Shown: piece after piece, positions 26,428 through 33,680 of the stretch
Layout of the letters: each line of letters opens with the position of its first letter
Position numbering within the stretch: the first letter of the stretch is position 1
Assembly (NCBI GenBank): GCA_016789405.1
Contig: JAEUPQ010000010.1
Location: 80,251 to 144,250, forward strand
Direction: 5' to 3'
Length of the DNA: 64,000 nt
From: Lysobacteraceae bacterium
GTDB taxonomy: Bacteria; Pseudomonadota; Gammaproteobacteria; Xanthomonadales; Xanthomonadaceae
Notes under the pieces: model-generated
Databases searched by the model: none
What the model was told of the DNA's origin: nothing
What the model saw: only the letters and a program-made list of their open reading frames with translations
Made by a program: the position numbers and the translations under genes

Positions 26428-26716
26428 TGTCAGGCAATTCCTGTCGAAGTTGCGTGAAAAGACCGAATCAGGTGAGTTCAAGTGGAATTACGACGACATG
26501 CAGTCGACCGTGTATGTTCAGGTTTCAGAATTTCAGGTAACCATCAGATACAGGTTTAATGAAAATGAAGAATTTGGCGAATTCAGCATCTTCTACTACG
26601 AGCTCCCTCATGGATCAGAATTTAGGTTTTACACAAACGAACAATATAACGACTATAGCTTAGTGAGGTCGTTGTTTGATGTTGCACAGGCTTCGAGTGC
26701 GAAGTTTCCATTCTAA
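26414..26716 (+). CDS. Small hypothetical cytosolic protein (cassette 4)
   Basis: The 100-aa protein is rich in aromatic and acidic residues (KWNYDDMQSTVYVQVSEFQVTIRY, FSIFYYELPHGSEFRFY). It looks like a mixed beta-sheet fold with no signal peptide. It overlaps the membrane-protein gene by 14 bases and ends 10 bases before the last core site. A partner role with the membrane protein (for example effector/immunity or toxin/antitoxin) is possible but not shown. Confidence 0.7.
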   Translation: MLPTNVRQFLSKLREKTESGEFKWNYDDMQSTVYVQVSEFQVTIRYRFNENEEFGEFSIFYYELPHGSEFRFYTNEQYNDYSLVRSLFDVAQASSAKFPF

Positions 26717-26725
26717 GTGTAGCGT

Positions 26726-26805
26726 GCATAACAAGTCGTTCAAAGCTGTAAGGTGCATAAGCGAAGCGTCATGCACCATCTAAGCTTTTTTGTCCCGTCC
26801 TAGCG
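26726..26805 (+). repeat. Degenerate last attC site
   Basis: R'' GCATAAC (26726) is the exact complement of the left core GTTATGC of cassette 4, which fixes this as that cassette's own site. The inner stem differs from sites 1-3: GGTGCAT and ATGCACC (about 26752-26777), flanked by AAAGCT and AGCTTT. No GTTRRRY R' core follows, so the right end of the array is lost or decayed. Confidence 0.6.
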
Positions 26806-27028
26806 TAGTGGCGCATGACGCCTTCGGATTATGTGCTCTACGAAAGCCAAAACCCTGCATGGACAGTATGCCGACAGGTGTTCCCCGTTGTCGTCCCATC
26901 TTCGCATCGTGCTCGGCGCGTCAAGGTCGAGGTGAATTGCTGCGCAAACCTTGACGCGCCTGCGCGCGATGCGGCTCTGAATCGCCAACGGCGCCCACTC
27001 CGGGTGTCGGGCGAAACGGAGTTCAGCC
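26806..27028. other. Non-coding spacer with a perfect 12-bp inverted repeat
   Basis: No supported gene is present. GCGCGTCAAGGT (26916-26927) and ACCTTGACGCGC (26948-26959) form a perfect 12-bp stem with a 20-base loop, and no T-run follows. It may be an operator, RNA structure or remnant recombination site. Confidence 0.5.
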
Positions 27029-27223
27029 ATGTCCAAGCCGCAGCAGAAGTTCCAGCCCTCCAATGTCCTGCTGGTCGAAGTCCCGCCCCAGTTCATCGCC
27101 CTGTGCGAAGCCAGCGGCGCCAGCCCGCAAGCTGCGCTGCGCGGCATGGCCGCCATGGTCTGCGGCCTGCAGTACGACGACTGCAATCGGCTGGTGCCGC
27201 TGGAAGATGCGGCAGCACAATAG
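27029..27223 (+). CDS. Small conserved-looking orphan protein, full-length copy
   Basis: The 64-aa protein reads MSKPQQKFQPSNVLLVEVPP, then FIALCEASGASPQAALRGMA and AMVCGLQYDDCNRLVPLED. CGGAG lies 8 bases before the ATG. A second copy of residues 21-59 is encoded at 27980-28097 with only 6 of 118 bases changed, and half the changes preserve the protein. The two cysteines are retained except for the variable DDC. No family is recognised. Confidence 0.65.
   Translation: MSKPQQKFQPSNVLLVEVPPQFIALCEASGASPQAALRGMAAMVCGLQYDDCNRLVPLEDAAAQ
27087..27204 (+). repeat. 118-bp direct repeat, copy A
   Basis: Pairs with 27980-28097 at 112 of 118 identical bases. It covers codons 20-59 of the full-length 64-aa ORF. 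Confidence 0.9.
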
Positions 27224-27388
27224 CGCTGCATCGACATCCCCGGGCCCCGTGTGTCGGGGTCCGGTATTCAAGGTAGAAATTCTGGCGTCAAGGCATGCCT
27301 ATACGCATCCTTGCACTTTGTCATGCAGCGCTCGGTGGGAGTAGCATCCCTGACCGAAGCGCTCCGTTCGCGCAGCCGTGGAGTTTCA

Positions 27389-27952
27389 ATGCTCGCCAGG
27401 GAAATCGTCGACAAGCTCGTGGGGCTCTCGCTGCATCCAACACTGAAAACGCGTGGCTTCAAGAAGTCCGGACGCCGGTTTTCCCGGCGCCACGGCTCGA
27501 CCCAGCAGACGATTTGGCTGGAACTTTCGAGTTGGAATCGGGGTTCGGAGGGAAGTTTCAGCGTATGGGTGAGTGTCAAGTTCGACGAGATGGGGGCTGA
27601 TAACCCGCACCCTGATTTCTTCAGCAGGATTGATGGTGTAACGGGATTGGCGCCACCAGCCTTCGATGTAAACGCAAGCATCCCTCTCGAGCATGCGGCT
27701 CAGCGCTTGAATGAGATCGTCGTGGAAGACGTGGTGGCCCCGCTGGACCCCGTGAAGTCGCTTGCAGACTTCGAATCACTGGGATGGGCGGATGCAATGC
27801 CATGGGGGTTCGCTGCGCGAATGGCGTACCACCTGGGGAAGGATGCAGAAGCCGCCTCCCTGATCGCGCGCGAAGCCGCATTCTTCTCTGACCGTGGCGT
27901 CACGGAGGATGGCCTCTTAGAGCGCTACCGTCTCTACAGGCTGCGGCGCTGA
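27389..27952 (+). CDS. DUF4304-like protein (immunity-type)
   Basis: The 187-aa protein begins MLAREIVDKLVGLSLHPTLK, then GFKKSGRRFSRRHGSTQQTIWLELSSWN and SEGSFSVWVSVKF, matching the DUF4304 pattern often found among immunity proteins of polymorphic toxin systems. The C-terminal half (ARMAYHLGKDAEAASLIAREAAFF) is helical. TGGAG precedes the ATG. It sits between two copies of the small duplicated ORF. No toxin gene is visible in the window. Confidence 0.72.
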   Translation: MLAREIVDKLVGLSLHPTLKTRGFKKSGRRFSRRHGSTQQTIWLELSSWNRGSEGSFSVWVSVKFDEMGADNPHPDFFSRIDGVTGLAPPAFDVNASIPLEHAAQRLNEIVVEDVVAPLDPVKSLADFESLGWADAMPWGFAARMAYHLGKDAEAASLIAREAAFFSDRGVTEDGLLERYRLYRLRR

Positions 27953-27954
27953 CC

Positions 27955-28113
27955 ATGCGCTGCTGCATCCAACGCCATACCCAGTTCATCGCCCTGTGCG
28001 AAGCCAGCGGCGCCAGCCCGCAAGCCGCGCTGCGCGGGATGGCCGCGATGGTCTGCGGCCTGCAGTACGACGAAGACAATCGGCTGGTGCCGCTGGAGGT
28101 CGAAGCCGCGTGA
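27955..28113 (+). pseudogene. 5'-replaced second copy of the 64-aa orphan ORF
   Basis: The reading frame is open for 52 aa starting MRCCIQRHT, then joins the conserved segment FIALCEASGASPQAALRGMA exactly in frame and ends LVPLEVEAA. The first 20 residues of the parent (27029-27223) are missing. It starts 2 bases after the DUF4304 stop. It may be an inactive duplicate or a new small gene made by duplication. Confidence 0.55.
27980..28097 (+). repeat. 118-bp direct repeat, copy B
   Basis: Pairs with 27087-27204. The next bases (28105-28137, 33 bases) are identical to 29822-29854, which places a third, decayed copy near 29757-29858. Confidence 0.9.
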
Positions 28114-28315
28114 CCGCCACCCGGGCGCGGGTCGCTCCCGCGCCCGGGTGATTGCACCAGCGAGGCCTCTGCCGGCACGATACGGGGCCGCCGGCTGGGG
28201 CATCGACTCCGCCATATGATTCATCGACAGTCGCTGGGTGAAGAGCACCCAGCCCACGGGCAACGAGCTTCACTACGCGGCTTGAGCTGATTATTTGTAA
28301 TAACCGGAAATTTTC

Positions 28316-28600
28316 GTGCCTCTGCAAATCGATTCGATTGATGTGCTGCTTCTCTCGGGTCTTGTTCCCGCAGTCATGCTGTTTCGAAAACACAGGCGGA
28401 TCTTCAGCCGCGCGCAAGACCTTGTCGTCAATCTCGCTGCAGGATTCGCAGCGCTGTTGCCGGTGGCTTTGACCAGGTTCGATGTCACGGAACAGCCGCT
28501 GGGCTTGTACGCAATCGCATACTTTCTTGCGTACTTCCCCGGTCTTCTTGTCTTCAACTGGCGCCAGTCCAGGCTTGCCCGTGGCAGTGATCAGCGCTGA
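28316..28600 (+). CDS. Small membrane protein
   Basis: The 94-aa protein has three hydrophobic stretches (VLLLSGLVPAVMLF, LVVNLAAGFAALLPVAL, YAIAYFLAYFPGLLVF). It starts at GTG 28316 with only CGGA as a ribosome-binding site. It belongs to the one-directional run of small orphan genes. No function is recognised. Confidence 0.55.
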   Translation: MPLQIDSIDVLLLSGLVPAVMLFRKHRRIFSRAQDLVVNLAAGFAALLPVALTRFDVTEQPLGLYAIAYFLAYFPGLLVFNWRQSRLARGSDQR

Positions 28601-28677
28601 GCGCCAACCATGCATTTTCAGCATCCATGGGAGATGCGCGTCCCCTGGTGTCAGCATCAGGATCAGGAGTGAAGTCA

Positions 28678-29199
28678 ATGGTGTTTGAAGTATTGCCGGG
28701 GCTTCCTCCTTACGGCCCCCTGCCCAAACTGATCAGCCGGACCGGTTCCCCGGTGTATCGGGAAGGTTTTGTCGTGCGATTCCTGCCCGGCGCAGAGAGG
28801 GAGTGGGTGGGCAACTTCCAGCGCGGATTTGCCTCGTTGGATGACGTCTGCATGCATCCCGACGGGAAGCATGTACTCATCATCGCGGGTGGTGAAGCTT
28901 ATGTGATCGATCCGGCCAGCCAATCCGTCATCCAATCCTTCGGCGGCGATTTCGAGTCGTGCACCCCACTTCCGGGCAGCTGCGTTTTGTTGCTTTCCAA
29001 CGCGCTGTGGATCGAACTGATCGGTCCACAGGGGCGCGCCTGGCAGACCCGTCGGCTCGCCTGGGATGGATTGCGTGTCCTTGGTGTCAGCGCTGACGAG
29101 ATGTTCGGTGAGGCCCGTCACTTTGATGATTCCTGGCATGCCTTCAGTGTCAGACTCTCTGACGGGAAAGCCAGCGGCGGCGCGTACGACGGGCCCTGA
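28678..29199 (+). CDS. Hypothetical protein
   Basis: The 173-aa protein starts MVFEVLPGLPPYGPLP. It includes DDVCMHPDGKHVLIIAGGEAYVIDP, a beta-propeller-blade-like strand pattern. It ends WHAFSVRLSDGKASGGAYDG, a phrase typical of small proteins found near toxin/immunity loci. CAGGAG is 8 bases before ATG 28678; the frame extends to 28627 without support. Its role is unknown; an immunity-type function is a guess from context. Confidence 0.68.
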   Translation: MVFEVLPGLPPYGPLPKLISRTGSPVYREGFVVRFLPGAEREWVGNFQRGFASLDDVCMHPDGKHVLIIAGGEAYVIDPASQSVIQSFGGDFESCTPLPGSCVLLLSNALWIELIGPQGRAWQTRRLAWDGLRVLGVSADEMFGEARHFDDSWHAFSVRLSDGKASGGAYDGP

Positions 29200-29290
29200 A
29201 TCTGACAATTCATTCGTAGAGTTCATGAAGGCCATAACCCGCGCATTACCGCGCGCCAGGGTGCGCCCCGTGTCTTAGACCACACAGTCC

Positions 29291-29740
29291 ATGCGCAAAT
29301 CGATTTCCCTCCTGCTTCTCTTCTTGTCGGTATCCCTGCTGGGGCTGGGTCTGACGATTGCCTGGCGCGACACCCAACGCCAAAGACAGCTCACGCGCAC
29401 CGATGGATGGGTGGCCGGCTATCGCGAGGTCGCGATCGGGCGCGGGCGCCCGCAGAGGAAAAAGTTCATTCCTCGCGTGGAATTCGCGACTTCGGATGGC
29501 TCTAGTCATGCGTTTGAATCCAATGTTGCCCTCAGCGCGATGAAATACGGCGTGGGCCAGCGCGTCACGGTCCTTTACGACAGCCGATCCGAGACACCCG
29601 GCGCACACGCGGAGATCGAAGGCGTCGGCCTGAAGATGCCATACGTCATCTACTACATCGCATTCGGCGTCGGTCTGATCGGTGCGTTAGGCGCTTATCG
29701 ATCCACACGTCCCGCCCGGAAATTCAAGTCGCGCGCGTGA
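29291..29740 (+). CDS. DUF3592 domain membrane protein
   Basis: The 149-aa protein has an N-terminal membrane helix (LLLLFLSVSLLGLGLTIAW). A DUF3592-type extracytoplasmic beta domain follows (TDGWVAGYREV, FIPRVEFATSDGSSHAFESN, YGVGQRVTVLYDSRSETPGAHAEIE). A C-terminal helix ends it (YYIAFGVGLIGALGAY). This layout is widespread and uncharacterised. It lies in the orphan-gene run. Confidence 0.75.
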   Translation: MRKSISLLLLFLSVSLLGLGLTIAWRDTQRQRQLTRTDGWVAGYREVAIGRGRPQRKKFIPRVEFATSDGSSHAFESNVALSAMKYGVGQRVTVLYDSRSETPGAHAEIEGVGLKMPYVIYYIAFGVGLIGALGAYRSTRPARKFKSRA

Positions 29741-30144
29741 ACGTTGGCAATGGCCTCCGCAGCATGGGCGCCATGGCCTGCCGCACGACGACGGCGATCG
29801 CTGGCGCTTCTGGACATCGATGCCGCGTGACCGCCACCCGGGCGCGGGTCGCTCACGCGCCGGGCGACCGGCAACGTCGTCCCCCGAACCGTCATCGATG
29901 GCCCTTCGACCGGCAGCGTCGGCGCTTCGAGCAGCAGGCTTGCGCGGTCACAGGCGCAACGCTGGCGCTTTTCTGGCCATCGATGCCCCTTCGACCGGCA
30001 ACGCCGGCCCTGCGATGGGCGGCGTCGGCGCTCCGACCGGCAACGCTGCACCGGATTGGGGCAACGCCGGCCGTTTGACCGGCATCGTTGCCCCTTCGAG
30101 GGTCAGGGCCGTAGGCTAGGCCATCGACCCGGGCACCTGTTTGC
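29741..30144. other. Non-coding stretch: decayed repeat copy C plus degenerate tandem repeats
   Basis: No supported gene is present. 29757-29858 is a decayed third copy of the duplicated small ORF; its last 33 bases (29822-29854) are identical to 28105-28137. From about 29866 to 30105 imperfect units built on TCGACCGGCAACG recur at least five times, often with ATCGATG(G)CCC ahead (for example 29893, 29979, 30033 and 30077). Open frames here have no coding character. Confidence 0.6.
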
Positions 30145-30708
30145 ATGATCCGTCTGGCAGAACTCAAAGCGAGTGCGCAGGTCATCGATGACCTGGCCTG
30201 GCCCTTTGACTTCGACCTCCATCGGGCTGATGCCGATGCCTCATGGATCACGCTGACGCCATCGGAGACGTTCCACGTGCTGGCGGGCGATGGTACCGGC
30301 GGGGTGTTCCTCGCCTACGGCGAAGGTTCGCCGGATCATCTGCCCGTGCTGCATGCCACATCCGAGGGGCAGGCGGGCAAGATCGCCAACAATCTCGGAG
30401 AAGCCGTGGCATTGCATCTCCAACTGCCGTACTGGAGGGATGTGCTCAAGTTCTCCGGCAATGGTGATCTGGCCCAGATGCGCCGCGCCGCAACTGTTCT
30501 TGAGGCTGATTACGCTGAAGACATGCCGGAGCTGCCCGATGTGAAGGCACGACTCCTGAGAGCGCTGCGCGTTCCCGTTCTCGATGACCCGATCGCCTGC
30601 CTTCATCAGCGCATCCGGGAAACGGATTGCACCTTGGTGGCAAGCGATGGTTACGTGTGGGAGTCGCTGTTCAATTCATTCACGATCGACCAGCTTAGAA
30701 GCCGGTAG
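30145..30708 (+). CDS. Hypothetical protein, SUKH/immunity-like context
   Basis: The 187-aa protein reads MIRLAELKASAQVIDDLAWP, with FHVLAGDGTGGVFLAYGEG and PVLHATSEGQAGKIANNLGEAVALHL. This is reminiscent of Smi1/SUKH-like proteins that read out a surface with an Asp/Gly loop. No clear family assignment is possible. It is soluble with no signal peptide and part of the orphan-gene run. Confidence 0.62.
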   Translation: MIRLAELKASAQVIDDLAWPFDFDLHRADADASWITLTPSETFHVLAGDGTGGVFLAYGEGSPDHLPVLHATSEGQAGKIANNLGEAVALHLQLPYWRDVLKFSGNGDLAQMRRAATVLEADYAEDMPELPDVKARLLRALRVPVLDDPIACLHQRIRETDCTLVASDGYVWESLFNSFTIDQLRSR

Positions 30709-30884
30709 TGCGGTAGTTCGATACATCGATCCAGTCGCCTGGTTGCTCCATAGCCACCAGGCCCGACACATCCAGCCTGCGCAGCAGCAGCGTGGTCTCG
30801 CGCGAAGGGCTGCGCTAAGCTCCGGTCACGACCTTGCCGTTCGCGGTGTGGCTCTATCTTTCCTCGACTCTTGCAGGGGACCTC

Positions 30885-31352
30885 ATGCTCTCGACGAAAC
30901 CGTTTCTTGCCGCAATCGTGCTTGCTTGTGCTTCATGGACCGCGCCTGCCATGGCTGGCCCGTATGGCGATGATCTCAGCAAATGCCTTGTCAATTCCTC
31001 CACGCAGGACGACAAGCAAGGACTCGTGCAGTGGATTTTCTTCGCCATTTCCCTGAACCCAAACACCGAGCCGTACGTCAAGGTGACCTCCGAGCAGCGG
31101 GCGCAGACCGACAAGCGCATGGCGCAATTGCTGGAAAAGCTGCTGACGGAATCGTGCGTCAAGGAGGCAAAGCTCGCGGTTCAGTACGAGGGCGATGGTG
31201 CGCTCAAGGAGGCCTTCGGAATCCTCGGGCGCGTCGCGACCACCGAAATTTTCAATAACCCTCAGGTCAGCGCAGGCGCAGAGAAGTTCGTGCAGTATCT
31301 CGATGTCGACAAGATCAACACCGCGATCGGCCTGCCGAAGGCGAAGGAGTAA
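30885..31352 (+). CDS. Secreted hypothetical protein
   Basis: The 155-aa protein has a signal peptide (FLAAIVLACASWTAPAMAGP). Two cysteines in the mature part (SKCLVNSS, ESCVKEAKL) probably form a disulfide. The rest is helical. CAGGGGA lies ahead of ATG 30885; the open frame to 30834 is ignored. Similar periplasmic proteins with an LxKCL...C pattern accompany orphan immunity genes, but no function is known. Confidence 0.68.
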   Translation: MLSTKPFLAAIVLACASWTAPAMAGPYGDDLSKCLVNSSTQDDKQGLVQWIFFAISLNPNTEPYVKVTSEQRAQTDKRMAQLLEKLLTESCVKEAKLAVQYEGDGALKEAFGILGRVATTEIFNNPQVSAGAEKFVQYLDVDKINTAIGLPKAKE

Positions 31353-31391
31353 GCGCTGCAGGGCTGAAAGAGTCCTCCGCTCCGCTGGGTG

Positions 31392-31694
31392 ATGATGAAG
31401 ATCAGAGACGAATCAATCCCGCTTGGCCTGATACACGCCACGATCCGTGCGGCCTGGGAGAAAGGCTGCCCCGTCGCGAATGCGGATGTGTTGGCTCCGG
31501 CGGTGCTGCGTCGTTGGGAGTCTTCTGCGTCGCGCGGATCGGATCAATGCGATCGCGATGCAAGGGTCCGCGACCTGGCGACTGGGTTGATCGAGGCGCT
31601 GGAATCGGACCCGCGTCGAGTGGGTCCATTGAAGCGCGACTATGAGTGGCTGGCCGCGGAGATCGCGGGTGCGATCCAGCAATTGCATCCCTGA
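31392..31694 (+). CDS. Small hypothetical helical protein
   Basis: The 100-aa acidic protein (IPLGLIHATIRAAWEKGCPV, VRDLATGLIEALESDPRRVG, YEWLAAEIAGAIQQLHP) is predicted helical. Start ATG 31392 or 31395 is possible. No family is recognised. It sits between the secreted protein and the ankyrin-like gene, all on the plus strand. Confidence 0.52.
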   Translation: MMKIRDESIPLGLIHATIRAAWEKGCPVANADVLAPAVLRRWESSASRGSDQCDRDARVRDLATGLIEALESDPRRVGPLKRDYEWLAAEIAGAIQQLHP

Positions 31695-31877
31695 GCGCCG
31701 CAGGCTGGGTCATCGACCCAGCAATTTGTCTGTCCGACAACCGCTGGGCGCGGAGCTCCGAGCCTGCCAGCCAGCTGGGCGCAACCTTGGAAGCCAGATC
31801 GCGACCGAAGTAGCATCCATGACGACGGACTCTGGCGGATCGGATTCCATTCCAGCATTCAGATAGCAGGACTCTCC

Positions 31878-32291
31878 ATGGAAGCCTACGGCAAGCTCAC
31901 GCGCGAACAGATTCTCGAAGACTTGGACAGTCTGACCGGGGTTCCGGGGTTTCTCGTCTTCCGAGGCGACTACATGAATAACGCGGTGCATTCGCTTGAT
32001 CTAGAGCTGGCTGCAGCCATGCTGAGGCTTGGGGCGAGTCCGGATGCCCACGGAAGATATGGTGAGGGATACTTGCGGGATCTGTTCTACATGTTCCTGT
32101 CGGAACGCTCTTCCAGAGGGGAGGCCATCCTCGCCATGCTCAAGTTGCTCCTGGCCAACGGCGCCGATCCGAATCTCGTTGGTGGCTGCAATTACCGCGC
32201 GGTGGATCTGGCCATGGAAGCCGGCTTCGCGCCGATCGTCGATGTGCTGGTGGCCGCCGGGGCTGATCCGACTCCCAGGGAATTCATATAG
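31878..32291 (+). CDS. Ankyrin-repeat-like protein
   Basis: The 137-aa protein has ankyrin-type helices: LDLELAAAMLRLGASPDAHG, AILAMLKLLLANGADPNLVG, and AVDLAMEAGFAPIVDVLVAAGADPTPREF. Two to three repeats are enough for a protein-binding solenoid. AGGAC lies 7 bases ahead of the ATG. Small ankyrin proteins commonly act as immunity partners; that role is inference from the neighbourhood. Confidence 0.75.
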   Translation: MEAYGKLTREQILEDLDSLTGVPGFLVFRGDYMNNAVHSLDLELAAAMLRLGASPDAHGRYGEGYLRDLFYMFLSERSSRGEAILAMLKLLLANGADPNLVGGCNYRAVDLAMEAGFAPIVDVLVAAGADPTPREFI

Positions 32292-32302
32292 CCCTTGAGC
32301 GA

Positions 32303-32818
32303 ATGAATGAGTTGGAGGGCATGATGCAATTGAAATTCAGGGCCTTGGACAAGCGCAAGGATTGGATGTTCTTCGACGAATCGCTTTCGATCTCGATGGA
32401 AGATCGCGCGACGATCCAACCGCTGGAAGAGTCGTCGTCGCGAATGCTGTGGACGGAACTGGTCTCTGCGAATCCGCGCGAGCGCCACCCGATGCTGCTG
32501 CCGAGGGATCACTGGATCGGCAATATCGTCTCCGTCGGCCCTCCATGGCACGCAATCTGGAACGCCCCGGACATGCCGGACACCGTGGCGGACTTCCTGC
32601 GGTCACGAATCACTTGGCCAGAAACGACCGAGGTGGTCTTCTTCTGGTCAAGGGAGAACGCAGTACAGGTGCCGTGGGGTGTGTTTCTCCGCGTCTGGAA
32701 GGCGTTCCTCTTCGATGACGAAGGACCGTTCGTGGTGTGTCTTGAGCATCCCGAGTTTGTCTGCTTCGGGCCGACAGGTGGCATGGGAGTGGGTCAGCGC
32801 AGCAAGTCGCCGGGGTAA
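32303..32818 (+). CDS. Hypothetical protein, DUF2947-like
   Basis: The 171-aa protein has aromatic-rich segments: DWMFFDESLSISMEDRATIQPLEES, RSRITWPETTEVVFFWSREN, and WGVFLRVWKAFLFDDEGPFVVC. These resemble DUF2947 proteins, an uncharacterised family of small cytosolic proteins. The assignment is from memory of the pattern and is tentative. Start ATG 32303; ATG 32321 or 32324 after GGAGGG may be the real one. Last gene of the orphan run. Confidence 0.6.
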   Translation: MNELEGMMQLKFRALDKRKDWMFFDESLSISMEDRATIQPLEESSSRMLWTELVSANPRERHPMLLPRDHWIGNIVSVGPPWHAIWNAPDMPDTVADFLRSRITWPETTEVVFFWSRENAVQVPWGVFLRVWKAFLFDDEGPFVVCLEHPEFVCFGPTGGMGVGQRSKSPG

Positions 32819-32869
32819 GGCCGAAGGCCGAACTCGGGATTTCAGAGAGGCATACGGTGGTCCTCTCGG

Positions 32870-32943
32870 GGGCGCGCGTTGCGCTTAGCCGGGCTACGAA
32901 ACTGATCGCACCCGCAATGGTGGGCAGAATGCCCACCCTACGC
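32870..32943. repeat. REP-like inverted repeats at the end of the accessory block
   Basis: The unit GCGTTGCGCTTAGCCGGGCTAC (in two parts around 32876-32897) is followed by GGTGGGCA-GAAT-GCCCACC at about 32921-32938. Both are of the scattered intergenic type seen in related genomes. Confidence 0.6.
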
Positions 32944-33525
32944 ATCCACCGCCAACCCCTCCAGTAACCGCCGCAACGCCCGGGCATGCAGGGCGCGGAA
33001 TTCCTTGGCATCGCAGTTGAACCGCCCGGCGCGGTAGAGCGCGATCAGGCCGTGCGAGTGTGCCCACAGCGTGAGCGCGACTTCCCAGGGATCGTCCTGT
33101 TTTAGCGCGCCTGCTGATTGCGCGTCGGCGACGGCATCGGCGACTTCATTGAGCGTGGGCGAGCGGCGGGCGCGGAAGTCGTCGGGATAGCGGCGGGCGT
33201 CGTCGCGGCGGGCGCTGAAGGCGTGGTCGAAGAGGTGGGGGTAGGCGAGGGCGTAGTCGAGATAGATTTCCTGCAGCGCCACGATCCGGGTCATCACGTC
33301 GGGGCCGCTGTTGCGGGCGTGCCAGTGGTGGGCGATCTCCTGGAAGCTGTCGTCGCAGATGCGTTTGAGCAGGGCGTCGCGGTTCGGGAAGTGGCGGTAG
33401 ATGGCCATCGGGGTGATCCCGACCTCCTGCGCGATGCGGCGCATGGTCATCGCGGCGGCGCCTTCGCGCTCGAACACGATGCGGGCGGCGTGGAGGATGC
33501 GGTCGGCGGTCGGCGGAGTCGGCAT
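32938..33525 (-). CDS. TetR/AcrR family transcriptional regulator
   Basis: The 195-aa protein starts MPTPPTADRILHAARIVFER. It has the TetR helix-turn-helix AAAMTMRRIAQEVGITPMAIYRHFPNRDALLKRI. The ligand domain includes a WHG/TetR_C_33-like end (ALTLWAHSHGLIALYRAGRF). It is divergent from hutU with 155 bases between starts. A near-palindrome over its start suggests autorepression; control of hutUH is possible but not shown. The GTG at 33540 is less likely as start. Confidence 0.9.
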   Translation of the reverse strand: MPTPPTADRILHAARIVFEREGAAAMTMRRIAQEVGITPMAIYRHFPNRDALLKRICDDSFQEIAHHWHARNSGPDVMTRIVALQEIYLDYALAYPHLFDHAFSARRDDARRYPDDFRARRSPTLNEVADAVADAQSAGALKQDDPWEVALTLWAHSHGLIALYRAGRFNCDAKEFRALHARALRRLLEGLAVDA

Positions 33526-33541
33526 GTATACAGCGTACACA
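33525..33541. promoter_or_regulatory. Putative operator at the TetR gene start
   Basis: TGTATAC-AGC-GTACACA is an inverted repeat with 6 of 7 arm positions matching. It sits directly on the start of the TetR-family gene, a usual place for an autoregulatory operator. Confidence 0.45.
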
Positions 33542-33680
33542 ATCCGGCGCGGGCCGGGCGGGAATCAATGACTTGCGGGTGATCCGGCTCGTCGCGGCCG
33601 ATCTTTCGATGATGGGCGAGCGAAGCGCGGCGGGATAATTTCCCCATCGCCACCGCGCCACGCCGCGCAAGGATTCCGAC

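Noticed and set aside
26815..27276. A 153-codon frame over the 27029 ORF
   Set aside because: No coding character; the 27029 ORF has a ribosome-binding site and a duplicated protein-level copy.
29291..30144. The tandem CGACCGGCAACG repeats as a CRISPR or coding repeat
   Set aside because: Units differ in length and spacing and frames across them are not conserved.
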